This document shows positions 33,321 through 44,160 of a stretch of DNA of 64,000 bases, piece after piece. This stretch comes from Dryococelus australis (lineage: Eukaryota > Arthropoda > Insecta > Phasmatodea > Phasmatidae): contig CM057009.1 in the NCBI GenBank assembly GCA_029891345.1, positions 207,019,209 to 207,083,208 of the forward strand, in the 5' to 3' direction. The position numbers were made by a program, and so were the translations under genes. Position 1 is the stretch's first letter. Each line of letters begins with the position of its first letter. A model generated the notes under the pieces. It had not been told where the DNA came from. It saw only the letters and a list, made by a program, of their open reading frames with translations, and did no database searches.

Positions 33321-34692
33321 GTGTTTGTGAAAATAGCAACACTAATAATGATACATGTGATTGAAATGAACTTTGTACCACAGATTAGGTACATTACAAT
33401 ACACAAATTATTAGGATTACAGAACTGTACGTGATCTCTGTCCTTGAGAATTCAGTATTTTGTGAAGTTTCCAGCCCCTAAATATTGTGGCATGGAATCA
33501 AAGAGGACATGGGTAGGGTCCTGGGGAATCTCCCTTCATGTGGTTTGGATGCGAGTCCATAAAGCTTCAACAGTGGTCGATGGATGTCCGTGACGAACAA
33601 GTCGCCTATCAACCATATCCCAGACATGTTCGATGGGCGACATGTCAGGCGAATGTGCAGGCCAGGGATGTAGTGGTATGCATAGTTCATTAAAGAAGCC
33701 TTGCACATCCTTCACCACGTGTGGCTGGGCGTTGTTCTGCTGAAATATAGCACGTCGAGTCACCTGAAGGAGGGGCAGTACCTCGGGATCTGAAACCTCC
33801 CTGATGTAGCTTCTGCTGTTCAGATTGCCCACAATATGTAGGAGTCAAGATCGCATGTTGTATCCAATGGTGCCCCAAGCCATCACACTTGGCGTTTGTC
33901 TGCTATGTCGCTCCACAATGCAGGTTGCCAGACTTCTGCCATCATGGTAGTGTCTAACACATATGCGTCCATCACTATAGGTCAAGTTGAAGCGGGACTC
34001 GTCCGAAAACACTAAATTTTGCCACTCAGCATGTCAGAGATGGCATTAACATCCCCATTGCATTCTGAAGCGTTTGTGGTTTCTGGACAATGGAAGCCAA
34101 TGCAATGGCATGTGTGCCACCAGTGCAGCCCGCAGCATACAGTGTCGAACCATCCACAAAGACAGTTAAACACCCATTTCAGTGCTCCAGTGTCTAGCCA
34201 ACACTGGATGAGAGTGTATGGTCTGTTATGGCCATGTGCACAAGGTGGCTGTCATCCAGTGCTATGGTCACATCGCATGGTTCAGTACCCGTTCGTAGCT
34301 GCGCACGACCCTCTTCTATCCACTGGTGCCACACACGCTTCACTGTGGTAGCAGTATGCCCTGTACGAGCCGAAATTTCGTGGTATTACAGACCCATTTT
34401 CCTGAGATCAATCATTCTGCCTGGTTCGTGCTCACTCACATTCTGATATGGCACCCTTTGACGTCAACGGGGCATACTGGCACGTTATTTCACTTGGTTT
34501 TTTTTACTTTTCACTGACTGAGCTTGGCATAACACTGACCTTTCCGGTCACTCAAGAGAGGGCACTGCTGGGCCTACATGTATGCCATCTCTCTGCAAAC
34601 GTAATCACTTATTGCTGGTACACTGCTCTACACATCCTCCGCTTTGGATTCATTCAGCTATTCTTTATGGGTGTTGAAATTTTCACAAACAA
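33321..34692 (-). mobile_element. Tc1-like transposon, full length, 1.37 kb
   Basis: Ends GTGTTTGTGAAAATAGCAAC and (inverted) TTGTTTGTGAAAATTTCAAC are terminal inverted repeats. TA lies on both sides (33319-33320 and 34693-34694). Length and single-gene layout fit the Tc1 family. It sits inside a HUT unit array. Confidence 0.85.
33455..34455 (-). pseudogene. Tc1-like transposase, degraded
   Basis: Minus strand. N-terminal region RMIDLRKMGL (stop) YHEISARTGHTATTVKRVWH is the first helix-turn-helix. The catalytic core starts at VFSDESRFNL (about 34000), followed by MAWGTIGYNM. The second block is AIFQQNNAQPHV, with Asn where the family has the catalytic Asp (QQDNARPH). The third is HPWPAHSPDMSPIEHVWDMV with the catalytic Glu present. 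It ends DSMPQYLGAGNFTKY near 33455. Stops and frame changes are scattered through it. A truncated relative lies at 21796-22170. Confidence 0.85.
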
Positions 34693-36001
34693 TAACATGT
34701 TCATCTAAATTATTTATACTAAGCTCGTTAAAAAGACCTGCCGCACTCAAAACATGTTAGTTTACATATCCTACTGTAGTACTGTAGTACACCACTTGCG
34801 TGAAAAATTTGATGAGAATCGGTTGATTATTCATCGAGATATGGTATGAAACATCCATTTTATCGTGTGACGATCTTCATAAATGTAGGACATAAATTTT
34901 ATTTATTACCACATTCAATTATTATCACAGATACTGCTTGTATGTAAAGTTAAGTTAAAATCGACTACATAATTTCTTAGATACAGCAGACTAATCTAAA
35001 ATGTTTTTACTGTTGCCATTCCGAAAACAAGTGTCTTGCACACTTAAAACTTAGAAATTAATATGACCTACCACAGTAAAACTTCTTCGCGAAATTTGAA
35101 AGAAAAAAAAAAAAAAAAAAGCCTATCTGTTTCCTGAAATGATGCAAAAAATTTTTTTTTTCATTTGGGGCTATCTTATGAAAATGGCGGATAAATTAGG
35201 CTCAGTGTAGACAAATTTGATGGATATGATCGATATTGCCAGCATACAAAGGTAATTTTAATTTTTATAAATATTTTTATAATAATGAATACATTGAATC
35301 AAATAAATTTGGAACTTTTACTGGAAATTTTCATTTCGGTGCAGCTTCTGAATTACAATGAAGTCTTTGAATTTAATACATTTTAGTCACTGAATATGTG
35401 GTTTGAATGCATGGAGTTTGTTCTATTTAATGACTGTGACTAGAACTGCATCCCAAATAAAACATGGGTTATTAACTGGAATTTTTTTGAAGTATTGTAG
35501 AATTAACATACTGAGCTGAAATGTTCATATGGCCACCATTTCTAAAATAATTGTCTGGCTCACTCAAAACATATTAGTTTGCATGGCCTGTCGTTGTGCT
35601 AATTGTTTGCGAAATTTGGTATAAATATGTTTTTGTTTTCAGAGATAAGGTATAATTTAATTTTGTCATGTGATGCTATGTAGCAAAATGGTGGAAAAAA
35701 AGAGACTGTGTGTTCACACATTCGATGTAATATATACTGACAGCACACAAAGTCACATTGAAATTAATGACAGGTTATCGACGATATAGCATACAAAGCT
35801 AAAATAGCTATATATAGTCGCCATTTTGAAAATAAGTGTCTGGCCTACTTAAAACATATTATTTTAAATTAACTGAATCAGTACTCCTTGTTTGCAATAT
35901 TTGGAAGGAATAGATCAATCGTTTCCCGAGATATTACATGAAAACTTTACTTATTCGTGTGGTGCTATCATAACAATAGTAGGTAAAGGATGCTCTGTGT
36001 A
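34693..36001 (-). repeat. HUT array, minus orientation
   Basis: Four to five half-units. On the minus strand each carries atatctcg…, caaatttgg…, gctgacagta and a ggcgg/gccattttgtaagatag block. The variant word gacgatcttcataaatgt (34869-34886) is shared, inverted, with 46555-46575 and 53585-53600, so unit order is conserved between copies. Confidence 0.75.
35101..35120. repeat. Poly-A tract
   Basis: About 20 A within the HUT array, followed by a T-run at 35150-35160. Confidence 0.8.
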
Positions 36002-36242
36002 TAGGCTGTTCATGATAAAGTGAGTACTTTTTAAGGCCCTCCCAACAGGCTGTAATCTCTAATAAATATATTTTATTGCATCCTCAAACGTAAATTTTTG
36101 GGAAGGGGGGGAAATATATACACTTGTGTTTATTAGTCACATAGCAGTGCTTATATTAAAAATTACAGAAAGCTAGAGATTGACTATAAGGAAAAGTTTT
36201 TGTAAGACCTTGAAACATGCTCACTTTATCATGAATAGCCTG
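36002..36242. mobile_element. TA-targeting MITE, copy 1 (241 bp)
   Basis: Ends TAGGCTGTTCATGATAAAG and (inverted) CAGGCTATTCATGATAAAG, flanked by TA (36000-36001, 36243-36244). It has no coding capacity. Copies 2 and 3 share the ends. TA duplication and TIRs place it with Tc1/mariner-type MITEs. Confidence 0.9.
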
Positions 36243-36839
36243 TAGACACATTTGATGGTTGTAATTTATACTCCTAGCATAAAAAGTTAAATTGGAATTA
36301 ATAGATTACATTGTTTTGACGATATAGGATACTATGCTAATATCTCACATAGCAAGAGACAATCGGCTGACTGTGGTTTTACAGGTGGCATTGCTGGATT
36401 ATTGCTGGTCCAGAAAACTTCTGGATCTACACAACTGACCATGTTGTGGTTAACTGCTGACATCAGGACATTTAGCATGCCATTTATAGTACACTGATGG
36501 AATGTTGATGGAAATTAAACTGATGGTTGAGAGTAGGTTAACTACTAATGGTCCATAAATGACTTACCAACTGTATTCCGGCAATGGCGCACATAACATA
36601 TACTTTATTGCTGGTAAATGTACGTGTATCCATCTGTAGCCCATTTTGGTGGCTGTGAAATGGTACATCGATGGACTATTGCTGGTGCGATTTGTCTTAG
36701 TATGAGAATTTTTATGGCTCCCACTCTTCTCAAATAGCTTCTTCGAACTACACACACGAATATGTATGTATGAATGCACGTATATGTGTGTGTGGGTGTG
36801 AATCTGTGTGGGTCTAATATAATTATATATTACATGATA
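36243..36839. repeat. HUT unit remnant, then repeat with tggtacatcgatgg word
   Basis: 36243-36360 is a HUT unit. 36360-36720 holds a different sequence with several tattgctgg words and gtgaaatggtacatcgatgg. The last recurs at 37836-37855, a direct repeat about 1.2 kb apart. A (TG)n-like stretch lies at 36780-36800. Confidence 0.5.
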
Positions 36840-37078
36840 TAGGCTGTTCACTGTAAAGTGAGCACTTTTGAGGCCCTAGTTACTTTTTTCCTATCTGCAA
36901 TTTTTTATCCTCCCATCAATTTTTAAAATAAATATTGGCATCTAATTAATAAATATAATGTGTATATTTCACCGACCTTGAGTATTAACTTTTTTTAGAC
37001 TACAATAAAATATATTTATTGACTATTATTCCAAATGAGAGGGCTTTAGAAAGTGCTCACTTTACCGTGAACAGACTA
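36840..37078. mobile_element. TA-targeting MITE, copy 2 (239 bp)
   Basis: Ends TAGGCTGTTCACTGTAAAG and (inverted) TAGTCTGTTCACGGTAAAG, flanked by TA (36838-36839, 37079-37080). Nearly the same length as copy 1 but with a different middle, so the copies have diverged substantially. Confidence 0.9.
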
Positions 37079-37869
37079 TATAATGAGTGGATTATTTGTA
37101 AATGCATAGAGATAGAAATATATATGCAAATAATGTAAATACAGTATTCGGTTTGACTTCATGACTGGTATTGAATAATTTGACATAGGTAATGTTTTAC
37201 ATGTACGACTGCATATAATTAAAATGAGAAGTTAAAAAAAAAAACAATTAACATTGAAGGGATTTTGTTGTTTCACATCACTAAAATATACATATCTACG
37301 GACTGCATTTCAAGACAGATGACTAGCATCCAGGTGACATACATACTGCCGAAAATTACATCATAGGCAGGTTTTTGGGTTAGTATCGCGATTAAAGTAG
37401 GAAATTTTCTCTCAACGACAGTATATTTTTTGTTTATGTGCATTTTTTTAAACTGGTTTGTTTGCATGGTAAATATTAAAGCTATGGAATAATTGGAAGT
37501 CACTTATGTTATATTAGTATTTGTTTATAATTAAAGTCCTAATATATTCTAAATTAGTTCACTTAAATATAAGAATACACAGTGCAGTAATGGTTGGCGT
37601 GCTGGGCTGTCACTGTGCTACAAGGGCTGTAAATTCTCACCCCCTTCACTCGCCCAGTAAGTATAATTTTCCATGTCGTATAATGTGTTTAATAGTGAAT
37701 TAAACGAAATTTAAAAACGAAGAAAAGTTGAAAATGGTGCTAAATATATATATATATTTTAATATAGTGCTTGAAATTTATTAGAAGTATGGCTAGCCAT
37801 CAGAGCCATCAGTAGGCTATCTGGTGGCTCTGAAGTGGTACATCGATGGGCCATTGCTGTTATATGCTA
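37079..37869. other. AT-rich spacer with short direct repeat
   Basis: No gene. 37575-37640 (ggttggcgtgctgggctgtc) looks faintly tRNA-like but lacks a B box. 37800-37860 repeats the 36650-36690 words. Confidence 0.4.
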
Positions 37870-38240
37870 ATGGGTATACCAGCTGTTGGCCAACTTTTTG
37901 CCAGCTTTGCATCCGACTATAAACTGTAAATGGGCCATATGTGTTTTGCCACATGGAATGGCTATACGGACGCTATTGTGAAAATAAGTGTTTGAAATTC
38001 TTAAAACATACCTGCAAACATTATTCGCTGAAGAACTACTTGTTTGCCAAATTAGGTAGTAATCGGGTAGTTGTTTTCCGATATAATACAAACATTTTTA
38101 ATAATTCATTCATTTAGTACTATCATACAAAAAGGTTGATGAAATTGGTTGTTTGTTGGCATATATGATGCTTGTAATTGATACTGTCAGCATACATAAT
38201 TTGTTCGATATCGACTTTTAATTTATTTTAAAAGAAAAAA
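37870..38240 (-). repeat. HUT unit at the far end of the minus array
   Basis: Contains the minus-strand equivalents of the unit: gaaaataagtgtttgaaa, gccaaattaggtagtaatc, gatataatac and gatgcttgtaattgatactg. Confidence 0.65.
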
Positions 38241-39075
38241 AAAGAATCTTTATGGAATCTTCTGCTTGACACATAAAAATAAGAAATGGGAAACATTACC
38301 TGTTCAATTTGTAAAAAAGGAAAACACTTAATTATTAAATTAAAATATTTAAAACAGTAAAACTTCTAAGTGGTTATTATGACAGCAAAAATATTTCTAA
38401 ATAAAATATTGGTTACGCATGGAAAAATTTAAATATCAGGTAATTATAGCGAAGGGAAAAGGTAAATATTAAAATACTATGTCACAATATCTTCAAAAAA
38501 TAAATATCTTATTTGAATTTCTATGATTTTACCGGAAAGCATACTGTAGACATTTTATTGAAATAGTTTAAAGAAAAATATTGTTTAATGTAAGATGAGA
38601 GATTTAAGATCTCTCTCACTTCGAGGCATTTTGAAGTGTTCAGAACATCATATTTTTAATATATGAATGTAAAAGTATGCAAATTAGAATATAAATAATG
38701 AAGTAATTTAATAATATGGTACAAAATTTTAATGCGGGATTTTATACTTCAAAAACAGTTTTTTTTGTATATAAATTCTCCTAGCTTTTTGTGTAAGGGA
38801 ATATTTTGTCTTTTAAAACGCAGTTATAACTAATTATATTTTCTACATTTTTGTTTGTTTCAATCTTTTTTATGTAGTACACATGCGGGAATTTCTGTCC
38901 AGATACGAGTTTTACATTTTTTTATTATGCTTTTTCAAAATTAAACTGAATGTTTTAAAGAACCTACCGGGCAATAAAAATAGCTCATACAGAAGGATGC
39001 GTCCGATGACAGTGAAATTTTATGGCGGTAGTGATACAAATGAGCAGGAGCAAGAGATACGGCAGGATAATTACA
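38241..39075. other. AT-rich, no gene recognised
   Basis: Short frames only. The Tc1-like pseudogene's C-terminus begins near 39080. Confidence 0.5.
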
Positions 39076-40380
39076 TCTGAATCTGTGGTACACCGTCCGA
39101 TCATCAAGAGAGCGTTGCGTCCCTCGCGCTACGATACATAATGCAATATGGTCTCGCATGTAGTTCAACAGACACTGTATATTGTCCTGAGACGTATAGA
39201 CCCACAATAGATGGACAGTGTGTTCCATAGACTAAAGATGAGGTAGACCGCTTATTCGTCTTCTGCGCATTTACCCAACATTGACCTACCCCAATCCTAC
39301 ACAACTGTCAAAGTCACACGGTCAACAGTGATGAACGTGTATGTTTACATCTTAATTATTAAATGACAAGCACATTATTAATAAAATACTTTTACCAGTT
39401 TAAATGTAATCAAAAAGCATTACAAATTCATTAGAGGAAGTATTAATACATCTGAAAAGTACTTGTTTACTAAACAGTGTTCTAACATCAAACCCAATCC
39501 ACGCCATTTTTTTCTAGACGTGTAGGTAGAAAACCAGTTCAATGTTGGGACACGGAGATTGGTTGTGTGCAGCCAGCGAGATCGGTCTACCTCATCTTTA
39601 GTCTATGGTATGTTCCAAATCCCAGGTACTGAGACACATCGGAAGCAGGCGTTTCAACTGGTTCCACACATTCTCGAGTGGTGACATGTCAGGGTAGAGG
39701 GCATGCCATGGTAGTGTTTGGACATGACAGAGGCTGTCCTGGGAGACCTGTGGCATGTGCAGTCGGGCATTATCCTCCTGTAATATCCCACATGTAATCC
39801 CAGCCAGAATTGCAATCATGCTGGGCCGTCCAATCTCTACGAAACACGACGACAGTGGATCGAATATCGCCGGCTTTAGCTCCCCAGACCATACTGCCGG
39901 CTGTAGTGGAGGTTTGCTACTCGATAGCAAAGTTGGGATTGTGGCATTCACCATGGGGTCCTCCCATAATGAAGCGGCACTCGTCACGTCACTTAATAAC
40001 GCACATAGCCAGTCTGTGGTGTTCCACGTTGCTCTGGCCTTGTACCACTGCAAACGGAGCCGCCGCTGTTACAGAGTTAATAGCAGCACATGTAACGGGC
40101 GCTGGGATCTCGAAGTCAGTCATCTACGTAAAGGGACGTCGTTCGCGTCTTAACCGGCATTCTTCTACACTCTATATGATTACTTGTCGTCTCCTGTTGT
40201 TCCTCGCGTTAATGCGTCTTTGACTACACGCCAGTGTCTACGACCACTGGTCAGTGGTTTCAGCGCCACTATCGGATGTGCGGTCAATTCCAAACGCGCC
40301 AACATAGGAGCGTGTGCATACCAGCCCGTACTTTCGCTATTTACATCGTTTCATGGTTCACGCATGATTTCTACGTGATG
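39076..40380 (-). pseudogene. Tc1-like transposase split by a MITE
   Basis: Minus strand. Degraded N-terminal DNA-binding region (40100-40380), then VQGQSNVEHH. The second catalytic block is GILQEDNARLHMPQVSQDS, with the Asp retained. The third block is LPWHALYPDMSPLENVWNQL with Glu, followed by STWDLEH at about 39617. The frame resumes beyond the insertion at 39225 with EHTVHLLWVYTSQDNIQCLL and ends IALCIVARG near 39110. It belongs to a different lineage from the 33.3-kb copy. Confidence 0.75.
39226..39607. mobile_element. 382-bp hAT-like MITE inserted in the Tc1-like transposase
   Basis: Ends CATAGACTAAAGATGAGG and its exact inverted counterpart at 39590-39607. The inverted match extends to gtagaccg and, less perfectly, cccaacattga. 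Flanks GTGTGTTC (39218-39225) and GTATGTTC (39608-39615) form an 8-bp duplication with one mismatch. The TIR form CA-nn-G and 8-bp size suit hAT. A 9-bp reading (with the adjoining C) cannot be excluded. Removing it rejoins the transposase frame at Leu-Glu-His. Confidence 0.85.
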
Positions 40381-40569
40381 CTCTATTTTCGTTGTTCGAC
40401 AGTGCATATTTTTATAATAAATTAGTTTACCTTAATTACTTTTTAAATTGATTCCTAATTTTGAAATTATTAATCACATAGCTTAGAAATCAATTATAAA
40501 CAAATAACACTTTAATGTGAGAAATACATTTTCGGGAAAGTTTGTGAACCTGTGAAAAATTCATACATA

Positions 40570-40814
40570 ATTCTTTCACTTCTGAACATGTTTAAGTGGG
40601 AATGAGTTAAAATGTATTTGTAAATAAGGTGCCTATTACATTACTAAGAAATTATATATATATATATATATAAAGAATAAATAAATGTGGCAGCATAAAA
40701 TCTCATCAATTCTAACGAGAATATGGAAAACCTAATTTCTTAGGAAAGTAATAGGCACCTTATTTACGAATTAATTTTAACTCATTCTCACTTAAACATG
40801 TTCAGAAGTGAAAG

Positions 40815-40817
<3 letters not shown>
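40570..40817. mobile_element. Palindromic MITE (248 bp)
   Basis: Arms of about 85 bp are near-perfect inverted copies (attctttcacttctgaacat at the left, its complement at 40798-40817, and aataaggtgcctattac inside). TA lies on both sides (40568-40569, 40818-40819). The loop holds a (TA)n run. It would fold into a very stable hairpin. Confidence 0.9.
40656..40673. repeat. (TA)n in the MITE loop
   Basis: About nine TA units within the spacer of the palindromic MITE. Confidence 0.85.
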
Positions 40818-40856
<39 letters not shown>

Positions 40857-40910
40857 TTATATATATACATACATATATTTATATATTTTTATTTATTTAT
40901 TTATCTATTG
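40818..40910. repeat. (TA)n and TTTA-rich microsatellite
   Basis: More than 15 TA units, then tatttattta-type repeats, wedged between the palindromic MITE and the solo LTR. Confidence 0.9.
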
Positions 40911-40913
40911 TAT

Positions 40914-41780
40914 TGTTACAATTTGTCTCTCTAGAAAATAAGTCTGCAGTACCTACTTCGTAAAGGGATGGAGGTCTAACTTAAATAAAATAATTAATTA
41001 TAAAATCCTTATTTTATTTACAATAACAACAGCAAAATTCCCTGAACTCAAAATCTCACAATAAAGTGATACAACTTATTGTTCACAACTAATTACTCCA
41101 ATTAAATATAATTTATAATTACCACAAAAATCTATTAAATAAAATAATTAAGGATCAGTCCCGATAGACAGTGCATTAACCTATTCAAATATTCTATTAA
41201 ATATGTGTCCTAATTGACAGTTCGAATATTTACAATAAAATCCTTATTACACGTCCATTCAGTCCCACCTCAGTTCAGTCCATGTCCCGCCAGTCGCAAT
41301 ATTCTAAAGTCCTCCAAGCGCCCTCACACACAGTATGCTTCACTCGTCGGTTTCACACCCTCTCGTCCATTCACGCTACGAAAACCTATTCGCCGTCGTC
41401 CCATAATCTCCTGTCGTCGTCCACAACTTAATTTGCTCGCGCACACTCGGCCAGGCGGCCTCCATCAAAGACTGCCGACAGCTGGGTTGCGGCAGTATAT
41501 AGTGTCTTAGACCGCCATCTAGAATCTTTCCCAACACCTGTGATGAGTCGCGGAGGTGCCAGCCAGTCTCACCAGAACATTCTTGCGTCATCGCCAGACC
41601 GGTCGAAACCTCCAGCAGGGGAGAGGGACCGTGGCGAATGCAAAGCGCCGAGCAGCGCGGTAGCCCGACCGCCTGTCCACTATTCACGAGTTTCCCAGAA
41701 AGAGTGGTCAAGAGTCAACCCTGGGGGAGGGGAGGAATGAGGTGGTCCACCGCCACAGCGCTGGGCAGCAGTGCATAACA
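40914..41780 (-). mobile_element. Solo LTR of the gypsy family
   Basis: 867 bp with LTR ends TGTTATGC…TGTAACA on the minus strand. The 4-bp target duplication GTAT is perfect (40910-40913, 41781-41784). No internal sequence is present, so it arose by LTR-LTR recombination. It aligns along its length with 3414-4265 (aagggatggaggtc, cagtcccacctcagtt, cttcactcgtcgg, aaagactgccg). TATA word at 41496-41501. Confidence 0.9.
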
Positions 41781-41819
41781 GTATTTACAACATATATGAA
41801 ACACATGTATTACTATACA

Positions 41820-42362
41820 GAATGTTTAAGTAAAAGCGTTCAAAAATGAAACGGTACATTTTGAGATTGGGAAAATGTGTTCCAGGAGGCCTGCGAAAGG
41901 AGATATAGGCGTAAACATGTGGGCGACCCATGTTGTATGTGAGGTATACCTATCTTCCGCAAGGTGGCTCTGTCGTCACTATATTAACACAGTACATGCG
42001 TGCATCAATGAAAGACTCAATACTAATGGGATATTTGAACGGATGGGGCAGAATGCCGTATGTTGTTGTCTTGCTAGCGTTGAGGTTGGTGGCCATCACT
42101 CTGAGCGTCACAAACTGTTTCTTAACACCGGCCTGTTAATGGATTGGTCCTGTACAGTACTGCCTGTCAGCAGTGTACACACGCTATGCCAGTAAACCAC
42201 ATAACCAATACGGACACCTGTATTCGTGTTAGACATGTTTGAGCTCATAACTTCTTTCGCTGACTTTGCGCATCACACATTCCCAATCTCAAAACGTTCT
42301 GTGGTGCTGCCTGTATTACCAGTTTTATTTTTGCACGCTTTGACTTAAAGTTCCTGAACACA
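41820..42362 (+). mobile_element. Decayed DNA transposon with DUF4817-type C-terminal remnant
   Basis: The edges are inverted copies: CAGAATGTTTAAGTAAAAGC at the left against CAGGAACTTTAAGTCAAAGC inverted at the right. A second inner block, ttttgagattgggaa, is shared. The plus strand between them encodes a peptide ending ASVEVGGHHSERH. That resembles the C-N-x-x-I-x-x-x-G-G-H-F-E-H ending of DUF4817-type Tc1/mariner transposases (compare CNDIGGAHFDYLL at 31330). The rest of the gene is gone. Confidence 0.55.
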
Positions 42363-42770
42363 ATTTATTATAATTTCACATAAATTTACAATTTTAATGT
42401 ATATATGTAATTTTAATAATTATTTCATTTCATGCATCATTCTCAATTTGAATTAAACTGTTGGAAAGTTCAAGAATGAAATTGTTTTGCGTTACCATAA
42501 ACAACAGATTTCGAAAGTTAATTTTATAATAAAACAACCATTGAGATTATTTACTTATTATACTCAAGTTAAATAAAATTTTGTTGAGAGTTTAAATCCT
42601 ACTTAACACTTTTCAGCAAGTCATTTCGGGATATTGTAATATGCGTTTTGATCAGTTTTGACAGTCTAACAAAATAATTGTATATATAAATAAACAAATA
42701 AAAATGTATATGTTGAAATATTGCCAGCGATTTCAGTCATGTGCCACAAATACATAATCATTACAAATAC
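42363..42770. other. AT-rich, nothing recognised
   Basis: Separates the decayed element from the next inverted-repeat element. No gene. Confidence 0.5.
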
Positions 42771-42771
42771 T

Positions 42772-43797
42772 GGATGCCAGGTAATTCGCGAATATCGACT
42801 GCACCACACGAATCTGTGTTAAAAACTAAGTAGAAAATATTATTTGGTAAAATACATAAGACCCTTCGTTTACGAGAAAAACGACATGAAAGGTCCAAAT
42901 GCCATTGTAACAAACATGTGGTATTGCAGTAAGATAAATGTGAGGTGATGGATCAATGCTACAACTAACGTGTCGGTAGTAAGGCATACGGTAAGGAGAC
43001 GATCCTAACTCAGTAGTACCAAAGAGGCCATGGATTTCACATGCAGTGAGTACTGGCACATGACGATGGCCATGAGTGTATCCGGCGGCCAAGCTCCATG
43101 CATGATGCATGCATACAATGTAAGGAAAAGTGCATTACCTTGGGCAGAGCAGACTTCGAACACCTGTTAAGACGTTTCAACTTTTTGTATGCTGATGTTG
43201 TATGCTGTGCCTAATGCAAAATTAAGTAATTTATCTACTTTAATGTCGTTTTTCTCGTAAACCAAGGGTCTTGCGCTTTTTTACCAAAGAATATTTTCTA
43301 TGGGCTGTTCACGGTAAAATGAGCACTTTAAAACGAGCACTTTTGAAAGCCCTGCTTACGATCTATTTGTATGCACGTTGTGTATCCCTCCAACATATGT
43401 AAAATTATCATTGCCGTGGACCTCATCACTTTATTCATGCGTCAGTCAAGTGAAACTGTGAAATTATTAGAAAAGTAAATATTTTATAAATATGCTCATT
43501 TTCACACTTTGTTGCATTCAAAAAACAGAAAGCGAAAGAAATAATTTAAATTATCACAAATGGTTAGCTAACACTTTTTATTCGACATTAATATATGGAA
43601 CTACTTTCCTTCCATAGTTACCAACTTTACTTGGTGCATGCCACCCAGTGAACACGTTAAAATGTATGCCAAGCAGGAGCAGTTACATTTTTCTAAGGTT
43701 GATTTCAAAAGTGCTCACTTAATCGTGAACAGCCTTTACTTAGTGTTATCACAAATTCGTGTGATGCAGTCCGTATTCGCGAATTACCTGACATCCT
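42772..43797. mobile_element. Inverted-repeat element interrupted by MITE copy 3
   Basis: The left arm (42772-42890) starts GGATGCCAGGTAATTCGCG. The right arm is its inverted copy but in two pieces: 43237-43300 (atgtcgtttttctcgtaaac) and 43737-43797 (ending gcgaattacctgacatcc). Subtracting the 436-bp MITE restores one continuous arm of about 120 bp. The original element is about 590 bp. The core (42890-43236) holds no recognisable gene. Confidence 0.85.
43301..43736. mobile_element. TA-targeting MITE, copy 3 (436 bp)
   Basis: Ends TGGGCTGTTCACGGTAAAA and (inverted) AAGGCTGTTCACGATTAAG. TA duplicates at 43299-43300 and 43737-43738. Longer than copies 1 and 2. The motif gagcacttt is repeated just inside the left end. 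Its empty site is visible as the intact left arm of the host element (ctaagtagaaaatatt). Confidence 0.9.
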
Positions 43798-44160
43798 GCA
43801 TGTCAAGTTACGCTCTAATAGTCTCGAAGAAAGTGTTCTTAGAATTAAATATAAAAAGCTATCGCAATTACTTCTTAGAACATATATTATTATTACTACA
43901 CACACTTCGGACTATTTTAAGTCATGTGTAAATTTTCAAGGATTAGTCAAGATGTTCAATAGATGACAATTATATTATCTGTATTTTATTTCGTAGTTTC
44001 GGGTAATAGATGATGAAATGCGTCATTTTTTGCCTACTATACTTTCCTAAGGAAAGATAGGATTATGCAATCTGCAACCACCCGAAGGTCTGTCCCCTCT
44101 CCCCCTTTCCCCCTTCCTCGCCCCAATTAAAATTTAAACCCGACAAATAAACAAATTTCA
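43798..44160. other. No gene recognised
   Basis: Short pyrimidine-rich run near 44095-44125 (ctctccccctttcccccttc). Otherwise AT-rich. Confidence 0.45.

Noticed and set aside
34019-34708. Plus-strand frames of 72-110 codons
   Set aside because: They are antisense shadows of the minus-strand Tc1-like transposase.
37570-37640. tRNA-like stretch (ggttggcgtgctgggctgtc)
   Set aside because: Only an A-box resemblance; no B box and no pairing arms.
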